Origin: Mycoplasmatota bacterium
Lineage (GTDB): Bacteria > Bacillota_I > Bacilli_A > Izemoplasmatales > Izemoplasmataceae
DNA: 8,303 bases
Assembly (NCBI GenBank): GCA_030641535.1
Contig: DAOWHG010000107.1
Span: 1-8,303 of the forward strand
Direction of reading: 5' to 3'
Made by a program: the position numbers and the translations under genes. Below the pieces are notes generated by a model. The model did no database searches. It worked only from the letters and a program-made list of their open reading frames with translations, and was not told the origin of the DNA. Positions 6,628-8,303 of this stretch are shown in pieces; position 1 is the stretch's first letter; every line of letters begins with the position of its first letter.

Positions 6628-6993
6628 TCAACAACTACAAGAATCAGTAGTTTCACAACAACTTTCTTCTGGGGTTTCACTTGAACAATTACAAGAAGTA
6701 TCTAATGAACTATTTTGCTTTATACTCTCCAGATATTTTTCAATTGCTACTGATCTTTCTTCAATAAGATCATGTCTCTTATACACTATTACCATTCCAT
6801 CAACTGGCTTTGTACCACATGCGAATCGTTTTTTTCCATTCACTTCAATTATACACACTTTACAGCACCCAACTCTTGATTCACTATTAAAACAAGGAGC
6901 CCCTATACTTATTCCATTTTCTTTAGCTACTTCGACGAAATTCTTTTTTTCATCTAAAACATCTATTTCTACACTATCAATCTTAATTTTCAT
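6628..6993 (-). CDS. 2Fe-2S ferredoxin (NuoG-N-terminal-like) with cysteine-rich tail
   Basis: A 121-residue soluble protein. Residues 1-~75 are a beta-grasp 2Fe-2S domain like the N-terminus of NuoG or Fe-only hydrogenase: Cys34, Cys44, Cys47 and Cys59 fit the C-x9-C-x2-C-x11-C spacing; Cys43 is extra. A helix (~76-92) is followed by a tail with six cysteines in the last 21 residues (C101, C103, C112, C113, C119, C121). In NuoG this position holds a His/Cys 4Fe-4S motif, so the tail may be a degenerate cluster site or a metal/metalloid-binding tail. Electron transfer is the expected activity; the partner is unknown and no oxidoreductase is adjacent. The ATG lies one base after the ArsR stop codon and its ribosome site AAGGAGAAG is inside the ArsR end, so translation is coupled. 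It stops at TGA, followed in frame by TAG. Confidence 0.85.
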   Translation of the reverse strand: MKIKIDSVEIDVLDEKKNFVEVAKENGISIGAPCFNSESRVGCCKVCIIEVNGKKRFACGTKPVDGMVIVYKRHDLIEERSVAIEKYLESIKQNSSLDTSCNCSSETPEESCCETTDSCSC

Positions 6994-6994
6994 A

Positions 6995-7348
6995 TTACTT
7001 CTCCTTATTACAGCAAGCTGTATTTACACAATTATCTTTCAAATATTTTTTACTCAGATTCAAATCTTTTTTGAACAGTTTGTCTTTACTAAACTCTAAT
7101 AGAAGATAATTAATTAAATCTTCATTGTTTTTCTTAAACAATTTGTCAATTTCATAGTAATTCCACTGTGCTTTCTTATTAACTGATATGATATTGTTAT
7201 TTCTTAATTTACCCAAATGTCTAGAAACATTTGTTTGTGATAATTTTAGAATATTTTCAATTTCACAAACACAAACAGAATTCTCCATTAAAAGGTTAAG
7301 AATTCTAAGTCTGTTTCTATCACCTAATGACTTAAATAGTTCATTCAA
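6995..7348 (-). CDS. ArsR/SmtB-family metal(loid)-responsive transcriptional repressor
   Basis: A 117-residue winged-helix repressor. It opens with the family signature FKSLGDRNRLRILNLL, has a Cys-x-Cys pair (C26, C28) in SVCVCEIENIL, a recognition helix LSQTNVSRHLGKLRNNNII, and a wing ending WNYYEID. In ArsR of plasmid R773 the corresponding ELCVCDLC binds As(III)/Sb(III) through three cysteines; here the third is Glu31. The C-terminus carries C107, C112 and C113 (CVNTACCNKEK), which could complete or replace that site. It should repress its own operon until metal or oxidant binds. The start is TTG at 7348: AAGGAGTGAT lies at 7352-7361 at normal spacing, and the nearby ATG is out of frame. 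Its stop is one base before the ferredoxin ATG. Whether arsenite, another metal or redox state is sensed cannot be told from sequence. Confidence 0.9.
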   Translation of the reverse strand: MNELFKSLGDRNRLRILNLLMENSVCVCEIENILKLSQTNVSRHLGKLRNNNIISVNKKAQWNYYEIDKLFKKNNEDLINYLLLEFSKDKLFKKDLNLSKKYLKDNCVNTACCNKEK

Positions 7349-7369
7349 AATATCACTCCTTTATATTTG

Positions 7370-7383
7370 TATATTTGAATATA
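7370..7383 (-). promoter_or_regulatory. Candidate ArsR operator
   Basis: TATATT-TG-AATATA has perfect 6-bp inverted arms and overlaps the transcription start predicted from the -10 box at 7389-7394. A related half, TATATTTG, lies directly beside it at 7362-7369. ArsR/SmtB repressors typically bind A+T-rich imperfect inverted repeats at or after the -10 box, which this site fits. Confidence 0.55.
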
Positions 7384-7388
7384 CTCAT

Positions 7389-7417
7389 ATAATATCATTG
7401 AATTTTATTCATGTCAA
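7389..7417 (-). promoter_or_regulatory. Sigma-A type promoter of the arsR-ferredoxin operon
   Basis: On the minus strand a perfect TTGACA (7412-7417) is followed after 17 nt by TATTAT (7389-7394). The start of transcription would be near 7382, giving a leader of about 35 nt before the TTG start. It begins directly after the terminator of the Nudix gene. Confidence 0.82.
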
Positions 7418-7420
7418 TAT

Positions 7421-7458
7421 AAAAGATGTAGATTGCAAATAAGCACATTCTACATCTT
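7421..7458 (-). terminator. Intrinsic terminator of the Nudix gene
   Basis: AAGATGTAGA (7423-7432) pairs perfectly with TCTACATCTT (7449-7458); inside, TGC (7434-7436) can pair with GCA (7443-7445) after a small bulge. Read on the minus strand the stem is followed by TTTTATA (T4 at 7421-7424). It lies 16 bp after the Nudix stop and separates that gene from the arsR promoter. Confidence 0.65.
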
Positions 7459-7474
7459 CATTCTTTATAAACAA

Positions 7475-7969
7475 TTATTCACTTGTTTCACTGTTTTCGA
7501 TATATTGTTTCACTAATAAGTATGCAATGGAACCTTCTCTTATTCTTCCAATAGCATCATCTAAGTTATACCAAGCAGCATTATCAACTTCTGTTTCATC
7601 AATTTGAAATTCATATTGTTCTGTTACTGCGTGATACCCAACCATTAAAACATTACTTTTTTCATAATGATGACTATTTAAGTAATTACAGTGAGTAATA
7701 TCTAATCCCACTTCTTCCTTAATTTCTCTTTCAACACAATCTTCTAATGACTCACCTGGTTTAATATATCCAGCTATTAAAACTTTGAATTTACTTAGTT
7801 TATTTTGATTAATTAAGCAAATCTGATTTTTACTGTTAGTTAATATTGAAATCATAGCAATATCAACTGTCGGAAAATATAACTTATTACATTTTTTACA
7901 GAAAGGAATTTCCCCCTCTTTTTCAATGCTTTTTTTCTCTAATTCACTCCCACAAATAGTGCAGTACAT
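7475..7969 (-). CDS. Zinc-ribbon Nudix hydrolase, NudC-like
   Basis: A 164-residue enzyme of two parts. The N-terminus is a zinc ribbon with C3-x2-C6 and C24-x2-C27, followed by YFPTVDIAMI, which resembles the YPR-x-DPAVI start of the NudC catalytic domain. The Nudix box is complete: Gly67-x5-Glu73-x7-Arg81-Glu82...Glu85-Glu86-x-Gly88-Leu89, giving the Mg-binding glutamates. Nudix enzymes cleave nucleoside diphosphate-X compounds; the NudC group cleaves NAD(H) or removes NAD caps from RNA. The NADH-specific SQPWPFPxS motif expected after the box is absent: the aligned stretch reads SHHYEKSNVLMVGY. The protein also lacks the N-terminal domain of full-length NudC (~260 aa). Another dinucleotide or nucleotide substrate is therefore likely. 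The ATG has AAGGAG (7976-7981) 6 nt upstream. The gene appears monocistronic. Confidence 0.88.
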   Translation of the reverse strand: MYCTICGSELEKKSIEKEGEIPFCKKCNKLYFPTVDIAMISILTNSKNQICLINQNKLSKFKVLIAGYIKPGESLEDCVEREIKEEVGLDITHCNYLNSHHYEKSNVLMVGYHAVTEQYEFQIDETEVDNAAWYNLDDAIGRIREGSIAYLLVKQYIENSETSE

Positions 7970-7981
7970 ACTTTTCTCCTT

Positions 7982-8212
7982 ATGTTTTAGTCAGATTTTT
8001 CAAAGACTTGAAAATAAAAGCGTTTTCACAACAAACACAGTCTAACATATTCGTTAGTTTTAACAAAGATAATTTTATAAACTTTTCATGAATAGATTTA
8101 TAGCTCTAAAAGGACAAAAATTAGATTGATTATAATCTAGTTTCTCTCAAAAACTGTCTTTACAAAAAGAATGTAATTTACACAAAAAATTCTTATTTTC
8201 ATTATATACATA
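7982..8212. other. Intergenic region between divergent genes
   Basis: The gap between the Nudix start and the next gene is about 290 bp (7970-8258), and I see no convincing small gene or RNA in it. It holds a near-consensus cre site (8015-8028), two short inverted repeats (CTAAC-ATATTC-GTTAG at 8042-8057 and TAGATT-GATTAT-AATCTA at 8122-8139) and runs of A. No clear promoter for the Nudix gene could be picked out. Confidence 0.5.
8015..8028 (-). promoter_or_regulatory. Near-consensus CcpA (cre) site
   Basis: The minus strand reads TGAAAACGCTTTTA, matching 13 of 14 positions of the Bacillota cre consensus TGWAARCGYTWNCW (the C near the end is T). It lies 46 bp upstream of the Nudix ATG, a position suited to catabolite repression of that gene. 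A chance match is possible in AT-rich DNA, though the CG-containing core is uncommon here. Confidence 0.4.
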
Positions 8213-8221
8213 TGCTATAAT
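8213..8221 (+). promoter_or_regulatory. Extended -10 promoter of the rightmost gene
   Basis: TGCTATAAT is a perfect -10 box (8216-8221) with the upstream TGn extension. The -35 position holds only TTATTT (8193-8198), which an extended -10 promoter can tolerate. Transcription would start near 8228, about 30 nt before the ATG at 8259. Confidence 0.65.
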
Positions 8222-8258
8222 ATAAACAAACATAATATTACTATCGAGGTGGGAGAAG

Positions 8259-8303
8259 ATGAGATATAAACGCAGAATTATATTCCTTTATTTAATAGTC
8301 GCA
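8259..8303 (+). CDS. N-terminus of a membrane or secreted protein (cut by window edge)
   Basis: Only 15 codons are visible: MRYKRRIIFLYLIVA. A basic start followed by a hydrophobic run is the pattern of a signal peptide or a first TM helix. GAGGTGGGAG (8246-8255) serves as ribosome site and an extended -10 promoter lies upstream, so this is a genuine gene start. The product cannot be identified from this piece. Confidence 0.65.
   Translation, partial: MRYKRRIIFLYLIVA

Noticed and set aside
6620..6632. TGA read as Trp (mycoplasma code), suggested by the ferredoxin ending in TGA followed in frame by TAG.
   Set aside because: Trp codons checked in the window are TGG and no gene is interrupted by TGA. 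The tandem stops are more simply a backed-up standard stop.
6581..7099. Plus-strand open frame of 172 codons across the ferredoxin and ArsR genes.
   Set aside because: It starts inside the terminator stem and runs antisense to two well-supported genes; its composition is that of a shadow frame.
8122..8139. Inverted repeat TAGATT-GATTAT-AATCTA as a terminator or operator.
   Set aside because: The stem is only 6 bp of A+T with no T-run, and there is no gene end nearby; such repeats are expected by chance in this composition.
1..8303. CRISPR array, tRNA, riboswitch, transposon ends or phage genes.
   Set aside because: No evenly spaced repeats, cloverleaf sequences, long conserved leader folds, terminal inverted repeats or transposase/integrase motifs were found on reading both strands.

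Overview
The window is AT-rich (roughly 70% A+T by eye), with strong GGAGG/GGTGAT-type ribosome binding sites, sigma-A-like promoters, a Gram-positive style lipoprotein signal and intrinsic terminators. This points to a low-GC Bacillota or a Mollicute-related lineage such as Izemoplasmatales, Haloplasma or Acholeplasma. Trp codons checked are TGG, no long reading frame is broken by TGA, and one gene ends in TGA, so the standard bacterial code fits better than the mycoplasma code. I cannot name the species. I see no rRNA, tRNA, CRISPR array, transposase or prophage gene, so this looks like ordinary chromosome with some poorly described genes.

Layout, left to right. (1) Positions 3-734 (+): C-terminal half of an MFS efflux-type transporter, cut by the window edge, followed by a strong terminator that also encodes the end of the convergent next gene. 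(2) Positions 773-2071 (-): a cysteine-rich protein with an 8Fe-8S ferredoxin domain. (3) Positions 2166-4804 (-): a tight three-gene operon read as cupin, nitrilase-family amidohydrolase, then M1-type metallopeptidase lipoprotein, driven by a good promoter at 4859-4887. (4) Positions 4888-5096: divergent control region with a terminator-like hairpin, a 21-bp-period direct repeat and a -10 box. (5) Positions 5097-6547 (+): a two-gene operon of a stand-alone LytTR DNA-binding regulator and a membrane protein with two TM helices, a coiled coil and a large acidic beta-rich ectodomain, closed by a perfect 17-bp bidirectional terminator. (6) Positions 6628-7348 (-): an ArsR-family repressor translationally coupled to a 2Fe-2S ferredoxin with a cysteine-rich tail; the promoter and a candidate operator are visible. 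(7) Positions 7475-7969 (-): a NudC-like Nudix hydrolase with a zinc ribbon, preceded by a near-consensus CcpA (cre) site. (8) Positions 8259-8303 (+): the first 15 codons of a membrane or secreted protein.

The most interesting unit is the LytTR plus membrane-protein operon. Its layout is that of a LytTR Regulatory System, in which a membrane partner restrains a LytTR activator encoded next to it. Here the partner is not the usual small multi-pass protein but looks like a surface-exposed sensor, and the candidate operator sits just upstream of the operon's own weak promoter. The second is the ArsR/ferredoxin pair, in which regulator and ferredoxin both carry extra cysteines at their C-termini, suggesting metal, metalloid or redox-responsive control of a small electron carrier.
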